In this document: positions 22,439 to 34,528 of the stretch, one piece after another
Layout of the letters: every line of letters starts with the position of its first letter
Numbering within the stretch: position 1 is the stretch's first letter
Assembly: GCA_031002005.1 (NCBI GenBank)
Contig: JARYHS010008074.1
Span: 10,858,924 to 10,922,923 of the forward strand
Source: Vandiemenella viatica
Taxonomy: Eukaryota > Arthropoda > Insecta > Orthoptera > Morabidae
Direction: 5' to 3'
DNA length: 64,000 nt
The notes under the pieces: model-generated
The model's database searches: none
What the model saw: only the letters and a program-made list of their open reading frames with translations
Told to the model about the DNA's origin: nothing
Position numbers and translations under genes: made by a program

Positions 22439-24866
22439 TCTTCTTATATATAAAAATCAATGTTTGTTTGTTCGTCTTCTATGCATTCCTATACCATTTA
22501 TCAGATTGCAATGAAACTTTGGAGAGTTTTCGAGTGTGCGTCTGCGAAGGTTCATGTGAAAAAAAAAAAATTCCAAAAAGTCACCCCCTATTCCCCATAA
22601 CACTCCATAATTTAGGCAAAACCACATTTTTTATCCGATTTAGATAGGAATTTCTACACTTATACTTTAAAACAAACATAAAAATACTGCCTACATTCGG
22701 TTTCCGAATATTAATCCCCTCGCCCCCTTTCCACCCCCCATAATTTAGGCAATACCACATTTTTTATCTGATTTAGATAGCAATTTGTACACTTATACTT
22801 TAAAACAAACATAAAACTACTGCCTACAAACGGTTTCTGAATATTAATCACCTCGAACCCATTTCCACCCCCATAATTTTTTCACCCCATAATTTAGGCA
22901 ATACCACATTTTTTATCCGATTTAGACAGGAATTTGTACACTTATACTTTAAAACAAACAGAAAAATACTGACTACGTATGGTTTCCGAATATTCATCCC
23001 CTCTTCCCATTTCAAACCCCATTACGTTTTTACCCCATAATTTAGGCAAATCACATTTTTTATCTGATTTAGATAAGAAATGGTACACTTATACTTTAAA
23101 ACAAACAGAAAAATACTGCCTACGTATGATTTCCGAATATTCATCCCCTTTCCCCTTTCCAACCCCATTAAGTTTTTACCCGATAATTTAGGCAAACCAC
23201 ATTTTTTATCCGATTTACATAAGAATTTGTACACATATACTTCAAAACAAACAGAAAAATACTGCCTACGTATGGTTTCCGAATATTCATCCCCTCTCCC
23301 CCTTTCCACCCCCCATAATTTAGGCAATACCACATTTTTTATCCGATTTAGATAGGAATTTGTACACTTATACTTTAAAACAAACATAAAAATACTGCCT
23401 ACAAACGGTTTCCGAATATTAATCCCCTCGAACCCTTTCCACCCCCATAATTTTTTCACCCCCTAATTTAGGCAATACCACATTTTTTATCCGATTTAGA
23501 CAGGAATTTGTACACTTATACTTTAAAACAAACAGAAAAATACTGCCTACGTATGGTTTCCGAATATTCATCCCCTCTCCCCCTTTCCAACCCCATTACG
23601 TTTTTACCCCATAATTTAGGCAAACCACATTTTTTATCCGATTTAGATAAGAATTTGTACACTTATACTTTAAAACAAACAGAAAAATACTGCCCACGTA
23701 TGGTTTCCGGGTATTCATCCCCTCTCCCCCTTTCCAACCCCATTATGTTTTTACCCTATATTTAGGCAAACCATATTTTTTATCCGATTTAGATAAGAAT
23801 TTGGCAACTTATACTTTACAACAAACAGAAAAATATTGCATACATATGGTTTCCGAATATTCATCCCCTCTCCTCCTTTCCAACCCCATTACGTTTTTAC
23901 TCTATAATTTAGGCAAAACACATTTTTTATCCGATTTAGATAAGAATTTGAACACTTATACTTTAAAACAAACAGAAAAATACTGCCTACGTATGGTTTC
24001 CGAATATTCATCCCTCTCCCCCTTTCCAACCCCATTAGGTATTTACCCTATAATTTAGGCAAAGCCCATTTTTAACCGATTTTGATAAGAATTTGTACAC
24101 TTATACTTTAAAACAAACAGAAAAATACTGCCTACGTATGGTTTCCGAATATTCATCCCCTCTCCCCCTTTCCAACCCTATTACGTTTTTACCCTATAAT
24201 TTAGGCAAACCACATTTTTTATCCGATTTAGATAAGAATTTGGCAACTTATACTTTACAACAAACAGAAAAATATTGCCTACATATGGTTTCCGAATATT
24301 CATCCCCTCTCCTCCTTTCCAACCCCATTACGTTTTTACCCTATAATTTAGGCAAAACACATTTTTTATCCGATTTAGATAAGAATTTGAACACTTATAC
24401 TTTGAATCAAACACAAAAATACTGCCTACGTATGGTTTCCGAATATTCATCCCCTCTCCCCCTTTCCAACCCCATTAGGTTTTTACCCTATAATTTAGGC
24501 AAAGTCCATTATCCGATTTAGATAAGAATTTGTACACTCTTACTTTAAAACAAACAGAAAAATACTGCCTACGTATGGTTTCTGAATATTCATCCCCTCT
24601 CCCCCTTTCCAACCCCGTTACGTTTTTACCCTATAATTTAGGCAAACCACATTTTTTATCCGATTTAGATAAGAATTTATACACTTATACTTTGAAACAA
24701 ACAGAAAAATACTGCCTCCATATGTTTTCCAAAGCGCATCCCCTCTCACCCTTTCCAACTGAAAATGAATGAAACAGCAGTTTAAAATTTATATGTAAAT
24801 ATTTTTTCATTTAATCTATGTGCGTACTCAAGTCCAGTAATAGTGAAGCATTGCCGGGTCAGCTAG
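22439..24866 (+). mobile_element. Non-autonomous Helitron, copy A only, exact A/T insertion
   Basis: A 2428-bp element. It starts TCTTCTTATATATAAAAATC after an A and ends CATTGCCGGGTCAGCTAG before a T. The flanks (ctggataaa and ttattaaaat) are joined without loss or duplication in copy B at 60019/60020. This is the textbook Helitron signature: TC start, CTRR end, insertion between A and T, no target duplication. Inside are a T/G-rich 5' region (22440-22600), about 15 tandem repeats, and a unique 3' end. There is no Rep or helicase, so it moved using another element's proteins. Confidence 0.95.
22600..24765 (+). repeat. Tandem repeat of about 146 bp, about 15 units
   Basis: Successive units are spaced 133-149 bp, mostly 145-148, judged from the TACACTTATACTTTAAAAC phrase at about 22656, 22789, 22938, 23085, 23231, 23364, 23512, 23659, 23804, 23952, 24098, 24244, 24391, 24534 and 24681. 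Each has a C/T-rich block (TCATCCCCTCTCCCCCTTTC), TAATTTAGGCAAACCACAT and TTTATCCGATTTAGATAAG. Several adjacent units stay open in one frame with the motif TLKQTEKYCLRMVSEYSSP because 147 is a multiple of three; I do not regard this as a gene. Confidence 0.95.
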
Positions 24867-26519
24867 TTATTAAAATAAAATCATTGTAATAAAAAAATGA
24901 ATTTTGCACAAATGAAACATTCGAAGAAACACGGTATTTTATGGTGGTCGCAAACAACGGGACAGCATTTGTTAAAACATGAGTTAAAAGAAAAGTAATT
25001 AGAAATATACGCTGCAAAACATGTGATCAATAAGTTTTGAAAAGTTGGGTGAGGGAAGGAGTTTAATATCAATATAACAGAATCAAGAGACGTGATGGAG
25101 AGTCACGTTTTAAAGATGTGTGAAATTAGTTAAATTCTGTAGGAAAATTCAAGGGAAAGAACGATGGAGATTGAAAAATTTTAGAACATATGGAGCAAAT
25201 TTTAGATATTAGTTCACAATACAAGGAGTTCAATTGTTCCGTCAAATCAGTCGAAAGACAAGTAACAGTAAGAGGAAAAAAGAAAGGGATACAGGAAAAT
25301 AATCGCAAATGGAAAAACTTCGGTATGACCCAAAACGTACTATATAAATTGTTTAGAATCTATGCGAAACTGTAGCCATTAACACGGCCAAGTTTTGTAC
25401 GAGTGTTTATTGTATTTTATGTTTGAGTTGGGCTCTTGGCACGTTGATCAAAAAGAATGAAAACGGTGGTTTTTCCATTTTCTTATTAGATTTTTCTGAT
25501 TGTATTAATTCGCTGGTTCAGAATGTCATTACATTGAATTAAGCGAGATATGAAATATTCTGTTTTTGTCGCATCTGTACGTCATTTTCGAAATGTGTGA
25601 TGACCGCCTTTTTGTTCTTAATGTGGCTAGAAGTTAAAGGGTTCACCATGCTGTAAACAGGTGTGAAGAGGCCGATGTCAGAAGTTTACGTCAATGCTAT
25701 GTCAATGTTTGTCATAGTTTCACAGCATAGAGAAACGTGGAGTGTCAGAGGTTAAAAATATACAAATTTTCGATAACAGGGCTGATATATTAAATACTCC
25801 CTGCTTCCGTCATCATCGGGCGTAGTTAACAATTTAGATAAAAATATGGGAGCACGATGTAGTGGTAGAATTACTACATGAGGAAAGCTCAATATGGTGT
25901 GTAATACCACGTACGTCTCATAGAACATATATACAGAAGTGTTTTGTTCATTTATATGACAGCGTGCCCTCTTTATTCCAGAGAGAAAGGAAGAAATCCT
26001 TCCGTTTGTCGTAGAGGAAGCGAGTTGTTCACCGAGAGTGGATTGCATTTTGCAGAACGCGTCCGAGCTGGGGAGAGCCGCAGACGAGCGGAGCCGGAAG
26101 AGAATATTCAGTTTCTATCCTCACGCTCCATCACTCCCGTCCTTTCATCTGGTCTCCTTATTGAAAAGGACTCCAAATGACACTGCGCGCGTGGAATCGA
26201 TAGCGACGTCTTCCACTAGTCCGTCTGACAGGAAAATTAAGCTCCATACACTGTTTAACACACGTGTAGTGAAATAGTTTGGTCAAGTCACAGATTTTGT
26301 TTTTAAAAATTGACGTCGAGACCCGAGCATTACGATACTTCCACCATCTCGGTTGTCAGGGTTAAACATTTCTAACCATTCTAATTAAACCCTAACATCC
26401 TTCAACATTTTGCTCCCAATACACGGATAGTTTTAAATCTTAAGAAAAGAAAATTAAATTAGGCAATCAGGTTTACAGTTTGCCCACTGGACACTTTATT
26501 CCTAACTCACTAGACATAG

Positions 26520-26521
<2 letters not shown>
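24867..26521. other. Duplicated non-coding stretch, no gene recognised
   Basis: Matches 60020-61735. A GC-richer part at about 25960-26250 has open frames on both strands in both copies, including a plus-strand frame from 26038 with HAPSLPSFHLVSLLKRT. It might be part of an exon or promoter-proximal region, but no domain or convincing splice pair identifies it. Confidence 0.45.

Positions 26522-26580
<59 letters not shown>
26522..26580 (+). repeat. (TA)n microsatellite
   Basis: About 30 TA units. In copy B the same place holds a shorter TA run into which a 445-bp TIR element has inserted (61746-62190). Confidence 0.97.
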
Positions 26581-26582
<2 letters not shown>

Positions 26583-28085
26583 TGTTCAGAGGAGGTAATG
26601 GCAGGATTCAGATACCTACAATAGGGATAACAATACTCTAACGCCTGCACAATGTGATAATTAAAAACAGATTCCAATGTATATAGCTACCCAGAAACTA
26701 TACCAAATATTCAATTTTACTTTTGAAAGTGTTCATTAATAAGAACTGTATGATGTGACAAATACCTACCAGTGAAGCAAGCGAATTTCTAGAAGGCATA
26801 TCTCGACTTTCGACATTTAACAGAACTAAGAATTTACGACGGGATCGTTAGTAAGGATTGCAATTCCGCAGTGTTTTCAATCCCCCGTTTGTAGATTGCG
26901 GTACTGGTCATTCCGGCGGGATCCCGTGAGATCCGGCACATTTTTTAAAAGTTTTATCAAATCTACTATATAATATTCTAAGCCTACTCACTCAGTCACT
27001 CAACTTGATAGCTATTGGCTGGAGAATGGTGTCACGCGTCAGCCTTAGCTTGCAGTCAACAGCAACCAGATATATGATTAGAAGAAATTAGAGGTTATGT
27101 CTACAATTTAGCAGCTAAGCAGATGCTACCAAATTAATTGCCATAACACATTCATTATGTTTTCTTTCGGTTACATTTCATAGTTAAAAAATATACATAA
27201 ACTTTACGGCTGGAAAAACGTGGATCTGCTTTTCAATAAGATATTGCTAATGAAAGCAATAAGAAAAAACTTAAATTACTCATGGTCTCTGCTGAAACCA
27301 AGAATGCCAATTGTCGTTCCGGCCTGGGCTAAATTTCTGTTTAGTTAAAACTATCGCTAATGTTGCTGCTTCACCAAAGTTTATACATTACGGTTTATTT
27401 GCTTTTTACGTATTTTATGGACCACTTTCGTTAATGGCCTTTATTCATGTTCAGTGTACAAAACTTATTAGGTTACTTAAAAAGGATATCAAACCAAATA
27501 TGCTCAACTGTTTAATAATCTGGAATCTGTGTATTAAATTCTCTGGTCGTTACAGACACTATAGCAAAAGAGGCTCAAAAAAAAACGGGGTCTTTTCGAA
27601 GCAAACAGAAATTATTCAAATTTTGCAGAGTGAACATTAAGGGTCAAATACAAGTTAAGTTTGTATTTCAGCAAATTCGAGTCTACGACCTTTGAAACAA
27701 TTATACGATAGCGCTATTATTCCTGCCCGTGCTTAATACATCTATTAATACTTCTGAGTTCTTCAAGCTCAAGAGATTTTATTCGCCCTAAGGGTGAAAC
27801 ACAGGTCAGGTTCGTATTTGGTCAGATCAGGCCAACCTGTTACACTCTCTGACCCTAAAAACTGTTCTAGACCCATGACGATATGCAAAAAACGATCACG
27901 GGTTTGCACTAGTTAAGTAATAAACGTCGATTTATTATCAACCAACTTTAACATTAAAAATCAACAGTCAACACTATTTTAATTAGCAAAATAACATTAA
28001 TTTAAAATTTCTAGCCTACCTTATGTATACTTTGTGCTATTGCACTTTTGTTTTAGATCCAATTCTAGTTATTAAGTAAATAATC
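26581..28085. other. Duplicated non-coding stretch, no gene recognised
   Basis: Matches 62200-63715. A plus-strand frame at 27311-27640 is partly kept in copy B (63039-63425), which has about 40 extra bases near 63110. No family is recognised. The block GGTCATTCCGGCGGGATCCC (about 26908) is shared by both copies. Confidence 0.45.
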
Positions 28086-28610
28086 ATTTTTTACACGCTT
28101 TATATTATGTATGTAAGTACGCATGAATGTAACGGATTCTTTCAGTTCAATTTTCACCTACTTCCTAATTTCCGAGTTGTTTGAAATTTTTCACACCGAT
28201 TAAGAACCGGTGACAATACAACAATTTCGTAGCAACGTCCTGATATTCTCACTACTTTGGCAGTAATAATAGAAAAGTTGCTGAGTTTAATGGAATAAAC
28301 TCTAACACACCCATAATGTCCGAATTGCTTGAAATTTGGAGATGTATTGAGAACCAATGACAATACAATAATTTCATAACTATGACCTGATATTCATATT
28401 ACTTTGGCAGTAACAATAGACAAATGGTTGAATTCAGTGGAACATTTTATTTTAATGCTCACCAACTTCCTGACAAACGAACTGTTTGACATTTTGCACA
28501 CATATTAAGAACAGATGGCAATATAATAATTTCATATCTATAACCTAAAATTTCCATTACTGTGGCAATAATAGCAGAAAAATAGTTGAGTTTCCACTTT
28601 CGTGCGGTGA
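28086..28610 (-). repeat. Subterminal direct repeats of a foldback-family relative
   Basis: The reverse complement of the end found at 5700-5745 (ttttacacgctttatatta), then three degenerate units of about 150-156 bp marked by ATTAAGAACCGGTGACAATA at about 28198, 28348 and 28504. The same text runs at 63716-64000 in copy B, so it belongs to the duplicated unit. With the inverted-repeat arms at 30834-32432 it may form one large reversed element. Confidence 0.65.
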
Positions 28611-29691
28611 CAGTTGAGCCTGTCAGAAGCGCATTCTTCCATCAATTCGCAGTGAGTCCGCCCTTTTGCGAAGTCTTTGTCTTTTGCTTCACAAGAGTTT
28701 TCACTCTGGGTAAAACTGGCTGCAAGTCTTCAATATCAGTTAAATCCTTCAGCTGGTATTTATTTAATATTTTTAAGTCTGTTTATTGCTCAGTCACGCC
28801 GAAAAGACTAAACCAGTTTTCGCCATTTCGTCGATACTAAAAGTGAACTTTCCGTTTTGTACAAAAATACATTCTGTAAAGACAAAAACATTTCCAGCAG
28901 GTAAAGAATAAACCATACTATAACACGCGACAACAAGGAGACACAACATTTATTGACATTCTAAGCGCCTTGAGAGTTGGAGAATTGGCATGTTACAATT
29001 TTCAAAATTCTCAGTTGAAAAAGCATTAACAATCTACCCAAAAAATGATCAATTGCACTAGCACAATCAGAAAGTTCTTCAGTATTTTCAGACAAAAGGG
29101 ACTAATATATTCACCATGAAAGCACAAGACACACTTATTAATAACACGAAATATATGTGACAAAAATGTGGACTCTATGTCATCAATAAGACAGGAGGAC
29201 TTTCTAAGGAATTGAAGTAAAATGCTGAAATCTGAAGTAAAATGTCTAGAAAATGGCAATATTGATATTATCACTGAAATTATGGGATCACTCTTCCGAC
29301 ATGATTAAGTATATGCTACGAACATTTCATAAGTGCTTTTTGATTTCGGCCCACATGGTGATCATATGCTTAAACCAATAGCGACACAGCTTCCAGCAAA
29401 ATACAGCTATAGTACCGCTGAACGGAATCCTGGAGTTCTACCGAGCAGAAAATGCAAGGCTGCGCTGTAGAATATGCAGTAATTTATTTGGAATCGCATG
29501 TCTTTGCTGCTGGAGAGGTTACTGTAGCTATTAGTTGTGTAAAGTCAGTGCATGGTCTCGAGATAGAAGAACTTGATTGCTCATAACTGACAGGAACAGT
29601 TCCATGTAATGTGGACTCGTTAGATGAAATTGCTAGGCTGCGCAAACATAGGTGAAGTATCCAGAACCAATCTAATAAGCAATGGTACACA
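28611..29691. other. No gene recognised
   Basis: Short open frames occur on both strands without recognisable domains. From about 29460 the sequence leads into the Penelope-like endonuclease frame and may hold further decayed parts of that element. Confidence 0.4.
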
Positions 29692-30207
29692 ATGTCATAC
29701 ATCAAAAAACATAAACACAGGATAAGCAATATATTCAAAAAGCAAGGTATTCAAATAGCACTTAGAACAAATAACACAATACATAACCATCTAAAAACCA
29801 ACACTGAAACTGACCAATTCCAACAGTCAGGAATATACCAACTGACTTGCCAACAGTGCCAAGCAATATATATAGGTCAAACAGCTAGGAACTTCAACAC
29901 TAGGTACAAGGAACACATCAGAGCCATAAAATGCCCAAACCATTCGACATATGCCGAGCATTTATTAGATAACAATCACCCACCCACAACTATACACACA
30001 GACATGAAAATTCTAAAAATTAAAAACCACACGAAACAATTATTAACAGTGCAAGAAAGTTATCAAATTCACAAAGCCATTACACAGGGAAAAACGGTCC
30101 TAAATGAATTCACAAATTTAAAAAACAAAACACTATACAAAGCAACAGAAAACACCATGACACATGTAAACCAACACAGTCACTCACAAATCACAAATAA
30201 TAGTTAA
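29692..30207 (+). CDS. Penelope-like element GIY-YIG endonuclease fragment
   Basis: A 171-codon frame from ATG. It carries FKKQGIQIALRTNNTI (about 15-30), then GIY at 47-49, a CxxC pair (53, 56) and YIGQT at 60-64, R71 in NFNTRYKEHI, and HSTYAEHLLDNNH (about 84-96) with the conserved acidic residue. This is the GIY-YIG endonuclease of Penelope-like elements, which nicks target DNA for reverse transcription. Here it lacks the reverse transcriptase that normally precedes it in the same frame, so it is a 5'-truncated piece. The start codon is just the first ATG in the open frame. It is unlikely to be a host gene. Confidence 0.85.
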   Translation: MSYIKKHKHRISNIFKKQGIQIALRTNNTIHNHLKTNTETDQFQQSGIYQLTCQQCQAIYIGQTARNFNTRYKEHIRAIKCPNHSTYAEHLLDNNHPPTTIHTDMKILKIKNHTKQLLTVQESYQIHKAITQGKTVLNEFTNLKNKTLYKATENTMTHVNQHSHSQITNNS

Positions 30208-30833
30208 AATAATCACAAAAAAGATATAGTTTAATATAGAGTGAACAAAACAATAAACAACAGAAATAGGTTGGTATAACTGTATATACAAAACAAACAC
30301 ATCGCTTTAGACACAATAACTAGTTTGGTGTAGTTAAAAGTGCAATTTAATAGAAAATTAAATAAAATAAAGTGAAGTGAACAATATTAAAGGAGATAAT
30401 GGTACACTGTAGGAAGGAACAACGGTGCAGAAAAATGCGGAAGGTGCTGTTCCGGACTGACATGTGCTAGCCACTACAATTTTTAGTAAGTAGAGTTTAT
30501 GTACATAAAGCTTGTAACCATACAGATAATTTAGTATTAAGAAGTGAATTTATGTTTGAACACAGATACTATGAAAACAATATATAGAATAATTATAACA
30601 GACTGAACCTACAGATGATACAATATTACAGCATGAATATATGTTTATAATTAATGTACTAGATTCGCATACACAAATATGATCAAAATATTATATTATT
30701 TATAGCCACTGACGATGCCCCACTCCAGAAGGGCGAAACGCGTCTGGTAGATGAAAGTTAAAAATAAAAACATTTGTTAGAAGACGGATTTTTATTCAAA
30801 AATATAGATGAAGTGATTTTAATTTCATTGGTG
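30208..30833 (+). other. Penelope-like element 3' region
   Basis: AT-rich tail after the endonuclease frame. It contains CCACTGACGATGCCCCACTC and GGGCGAAACGCGTCTGG at about 30708-30750, the kind of stem-forming tail that follows Penelope-like endonuclease frames. No other gene is seen. Confidence 0.6.
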
Positions 30834-32432
30834 GCAATTTTAACTAAAATGTTAAAATTAAATTATAGTTTAGATAAATTAAAAACATTCTTTTGTAGCA
30901 GTGTGAACTAAAACGTTAAAACAAAATTACACTAAAATAGACGATTTTGTAGCAACGTGAACTAAAATGTTAAAAAATAATTTTTAAACACAAAAATTTT
31001 GTTCAACAACGTAATGATATCTGACAATTCAGTATAAGTTTTCTTAATAAGCTTAAATAATAAATAGCGTCACTGACCAAAAAATTAACTTTAATGTAAA
31101 AAGTCGTGTCATTCTCTTTACATATTCATAACGATTCTACATTTTTCTAACTGCTAGTGATAAAAAATATAAAATTTGTAAGACTATTTTTATTACAACT
31201 ATTGTAACAGTCCACCCCTCCAAACCTACAAGAAGCATTCAGATGCCTGCACACAGTGGTGTATTCGGCGGGCGATGATGTAACATAAACATCAGAAGAA
31301 CTTCAGCCTCCTGTAATTCAAATTATCAACCCAGAAATAGTGAAGGTTCCTGTTCGTTAAGCACAGACAGAAAAAAAAGTCTGAGACTTTATCAAACTAT
31401 CTTTTCCCTTCAAACAAGCCACCGACCAATTTGTAAATTTAAAGACAAATTATCAGAATATTCGTCACCAAGTACCAAAAACTTAACACAACATTTGAAA
31501 TGTTCAATCTTTCACTATTCTCAACCTCAAATATTACTGGCTGTAAGCTACGGAAGCGTTATTAAATCATAATAATTCTCTTAAAATTTATTTTTACATT
31601 TATTCCTATTCTCCTACAGTATCATCTACAACACGTGAGTCTATTACGCAACTTGACGCATAAAACGTCCCAATGCAGATCTATTTCCCTGGTTGTGATA
31701 CTTACAAAGATTTTAATATTAAAATGGCTTAGTTTAATAGTTCGGGAGTTTGTATGGCCTTCACAACATTTTAAACAGTCTCCACTCTTTCAAAACCGAA
31801 ACACTGAATTTAATCTGTTGCTCTGCAGACAGTTAGTCTGAGCCTTCACAGGGTCTTATGACTCTTAATCCATCACTCTGCCAAATCATTTACTTCCCAA
31901 TAAACGTTGAACAGATTTCAATTACCAAACAGCAAAACTAACAATGTTTCACTCGAGCTGAAGGACTGCGGGTTTAATAACTCCCCTCCCGGAGCGGCGG
32001 TGGACAGCCCCGCTTCTCCCAGCTCAACCCTATTTATGACATCCACAATTCCAGGATATTGTGCAACCCGGTCGACGCCTCCATAAGGCGCCGTTCTTCC
32101 ACTAAGCCCCAGTGATGCAACTTTTTTCCATTCAAGCTTCTCAAATCATTGCGCCACCCAGAAACGCTAAAATGAATCCCTAAATAAACCACCGTTAAGT
32201 TACAGATTGCTTATTTTTTTTTTTTTACATTAAAGTTAATTATTTGGTCAGTGACTCAGAATCATATATTATTTATTTATTATGAAAAGTTGTACTGAAT
32301 TGTGTGACATCCTAGCGCTGTTGACCAAAATTTTTATATTTAAAGATTATTTTTAACCTTCTAGTTCTCGTTGCTACAAAAGTGTGTATTTCAGTTAGTT
32401 TTTTAAAACTATAATTTTATATTATTTTCTAT
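30834..32432. mobile_element. Foldback-type element with long inverted arms
   Basis: The left arm (about 30834-31115) is repeated in reverse complement at about 32213-32432. Both are related to the hairpin arms at 4219-4704 (shared phrases GAACTAAAA-N-GTTAAAA, TTAACTTTAATGTAAAAA and GACAATTCAG). The left arm holds an internal duplication (GTAGCAGTGTGAACTAAAAC and GTAGCAACGTGAACTAAAAT). The 1.1 kb between the arms shows no recognisable gene; a short GC-rich patch lies at 31975-32020. No target duplication could be fixed. Confidence 0.7.
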
Positions 32433-33133
32433 AATACGCCAACGGCAATTTATATACTGTGTGAAAAAGCACAATTGCAGGAACCAATGCAGATGCTCAC
32501 CAACTATTGCCATGATACTTGTTACGTCAGATCTTAAGCAAATAACATGAGTTTAGAGAGCCGTTCTGTAACTAAACTGTAAGAAGCAAGTATTCCAAGC
32601 AAATCAAGATTAATTTAATTTTAGATGTTCGAACTGAACAATCATGTCAAAGTTTACGGTATCTGAAAAATTTCTGACTATAGATCTTATAGTATTATCA
32701 GAATTACAGAGTTTAAAACCACTTTTTTAAAAACAGATATATCTAATGAAATACAGAAACAGCTTATAGTTAAAACATTTTTGCAAATCATTTTCGAAAC
32801 AATTTCTTCCAAAGATATTTCCTTTCTGAAATAGCTGTCAATAGATTTAACCTTCTTTTTGCATTATGTCTTCTTTATTATCAGAAACAATTCCAAATGT
32901 ATCATTTTTTGTGTGCATTGTCCGAGAGCTAATTTTGCAATAGGATGACATAACTTAAAATATAGTAATACATACAACAAGAACAAACGGGAGTTCTTAT
33001 GAAAACGTAGAAGTAAATCTATTTACTTAAAAATCACGAAAGTTGACAAAAACACAGATTTGCTGTCGCGAGTCAAATGTGAGGTTGAAGCGTACAGGCA
33101 GTAGAGGCAACAAAACTGACAGAGACCGAGTCC
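32433..33133. other. No gene recognised
   Basis: AT-rich sequence up to the assembly gap. Minus-strand frames at the very end are open into the gap, but only about 30 codons are visible, too few to identify. Confidence 0.5.
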
Positions 33134-34133
33134 NNNNNNNNNNNNNNNNNNNNNNNNNNNNNNNNNNNNNNNNNNNNNNNNNNNNNNNNNNNNNNNNNNN
33201 NNNNNNNNNNNNNNNNNNNNNNNNNNNNNNNNNNNNNNNNNNNNNNNNNNNNNNNNNNNNNNNNNNNNNNNNNNNNNNNNNNNNNNNNNNNNNNNNNNNN
33301 NNNNNNNNNNNNNNNNNNNNNNNNNNNNNNNNNNNNNNNNNNNNNNNNNNNNNNNNNNNNNNNNNNNNNNNNNNNNNNNNNNNNNNNNNNNNNNNNNNNN
33401 NNNNNNNNNNNNNNNNNNNNNNNNNNNNNNNNNNNNNNNNNNNNNNNNNNNNNNNNNNNNNNNNNNNNNNNNNNNNNNNNNNNNNNNNNNNNNNNNNNNN
33501 NNNNNNNNNNNNNNNNNNNNNNNNNNNNNNNNNNNNNNNNNNNNNNNNNNNNNNNNNNNNNNNNNNNNNNNNNNNNNNNNNNNNNNNNNNNNNNNNNNNN
33601 NNNNNNNNNNNNNNNNNNNNNNNNNNNNNNNNNNNNNNNNNNNNNNNNNNNNNNNNNNNNNNNNNNNNNNNNNNNNNNNNNNNNNNNNNNNNNNNNNNNN
33701 NNNNNNNNNNNNNNNNNNNNNNNNNNNNNNNNNNNNNNNNNNNNNNNNNNNNNNNNNNNNNNNNNNNNNNNNNNNNNNNNNNNNNNNNNNNNNNNNNNNN
33801 NNNNNNNNNNNNNNNNNNNNNNNNNNNNNNNNNNNNNNNNNNNNNNNNNNNNNNNNNNNNNNNNNNNNNNNNNNNNNNNNNNNNNNNNNNNNNNNNNNNN
33901 NNNNNNNNNNNNNNNNNNNNNNNNNNNNNNNNNNNNNNNNNNNNNNNNNNNNNNNNNNNNNNNNNNNNNNNNNNNNNNNNNNNNNNNNNNNNNNNNNNNN
34001 NNNNNNNNNNNNNNNNNNNNNNNNNNNNNNNNNNNNNNNNNNNNNNNNNNNNNNNNNNNNNNNNNNNNNNNNNNNNNNNNNNNNNNNNNNNNNNNNNNNN
34101 NNNNNNNNNNNNNNNNNNNNNNNNNNNNNNNNN
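33134..34133. other. Assembly gap, exactly 1000 N
   Basis: A run of N of round length, which marks a scaffolding join of unknown true size and not measured sequence. It lies between the two copies of the duplication, which matters for judging whether the duplication is real. Confidence 0.99.
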
Positions 34134-34528
34134 ATATTTGCCATTGGTCAGCATTAACTCATGACCACAATTATTTACAACAGATATCGATGCAATATTT
34201 ACAACCCATCCCACCCCCAGCGTAGTCCTACTGTAAATTATATACACACAGATAAACGGTATATTAATTCTCCATTCACATATATTTATAAACATTCACA
34301 CACACGTTCTCAAAGCTACAGATTTGTGCCCCCAAGGTTGGCTTCCAATCCCATTGCGTTAAATACAGCGTTTACCATCCAATCTAGACAGATCCAGTTT
34401 GGCAAATTCAACAGTTGTCATTTTATGGAGATTTGACCAAGAACGATGTTGCGTATGGTATTTAGATGGAGCTCAGTGTAAACATTCTATATAATTTTCT
34501 AACGTGAGTTTTTTTGTTATTGTGTCTG
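34134..34528. other. No gene recognised, next to polymerase relic
   Basis: An open frame on the plus strand (34161-34436) is low-complexity and unidentified. The stretch lies downstream of the polymerase B fragment on the minus strand and could hold more of that element. Confidence 0.4.

Larger units (their letters stand above)
3194..28363 (+). repeat. Segmental duplication, copy A (demonstrable part)
   Basis: From 3194 the sequence matches the copy starting at 36620, in the same orientation and order, to at least 28363, which pairs with 63999. The match stops there only because the window ends. Differences are a few percent by eye plus large indels caused mostly by mobile elements. Shared landmarks are a mariner-like element, a Helitron, a SINE, a Jockey 3' end, a capsid-like relic and a Penelope RT fragment. 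Before 3194 and 36620 the flanks are unrelated, so those two points are the left breakpoints. If tandem, copy A would extend to 36619. Confidence 0.95.

Noticed and set aside
22979..24772. Repetitive protein-coding gene from the long open frames in the 146-bp repeats
   Set aside because: Frames are broken between blocks, start codons are arbitrary, and the repeat lies in a non-autonomous Helitron. The openness follows from unit lengths near 147.
26038..26277. Plus-strand frame as a host exon
   Set aside because: It is kept in both copies but the copies are too similar for that to be informative, and no splice pair or domain supports it.
29692..30207. Host or mobile-intron GIY-YIG nuclease
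   Set aside because: The FKKxxI-AxRTNNTI lead and LTC-x-C-x-x-YIGQT pattern, with the typical 3' tail at 30708, are those of Penelope-like elements.
33023..34295. Long open frames crossing 33134-34133
   Set aside because: They are made of unknown bases across the assembly gap.
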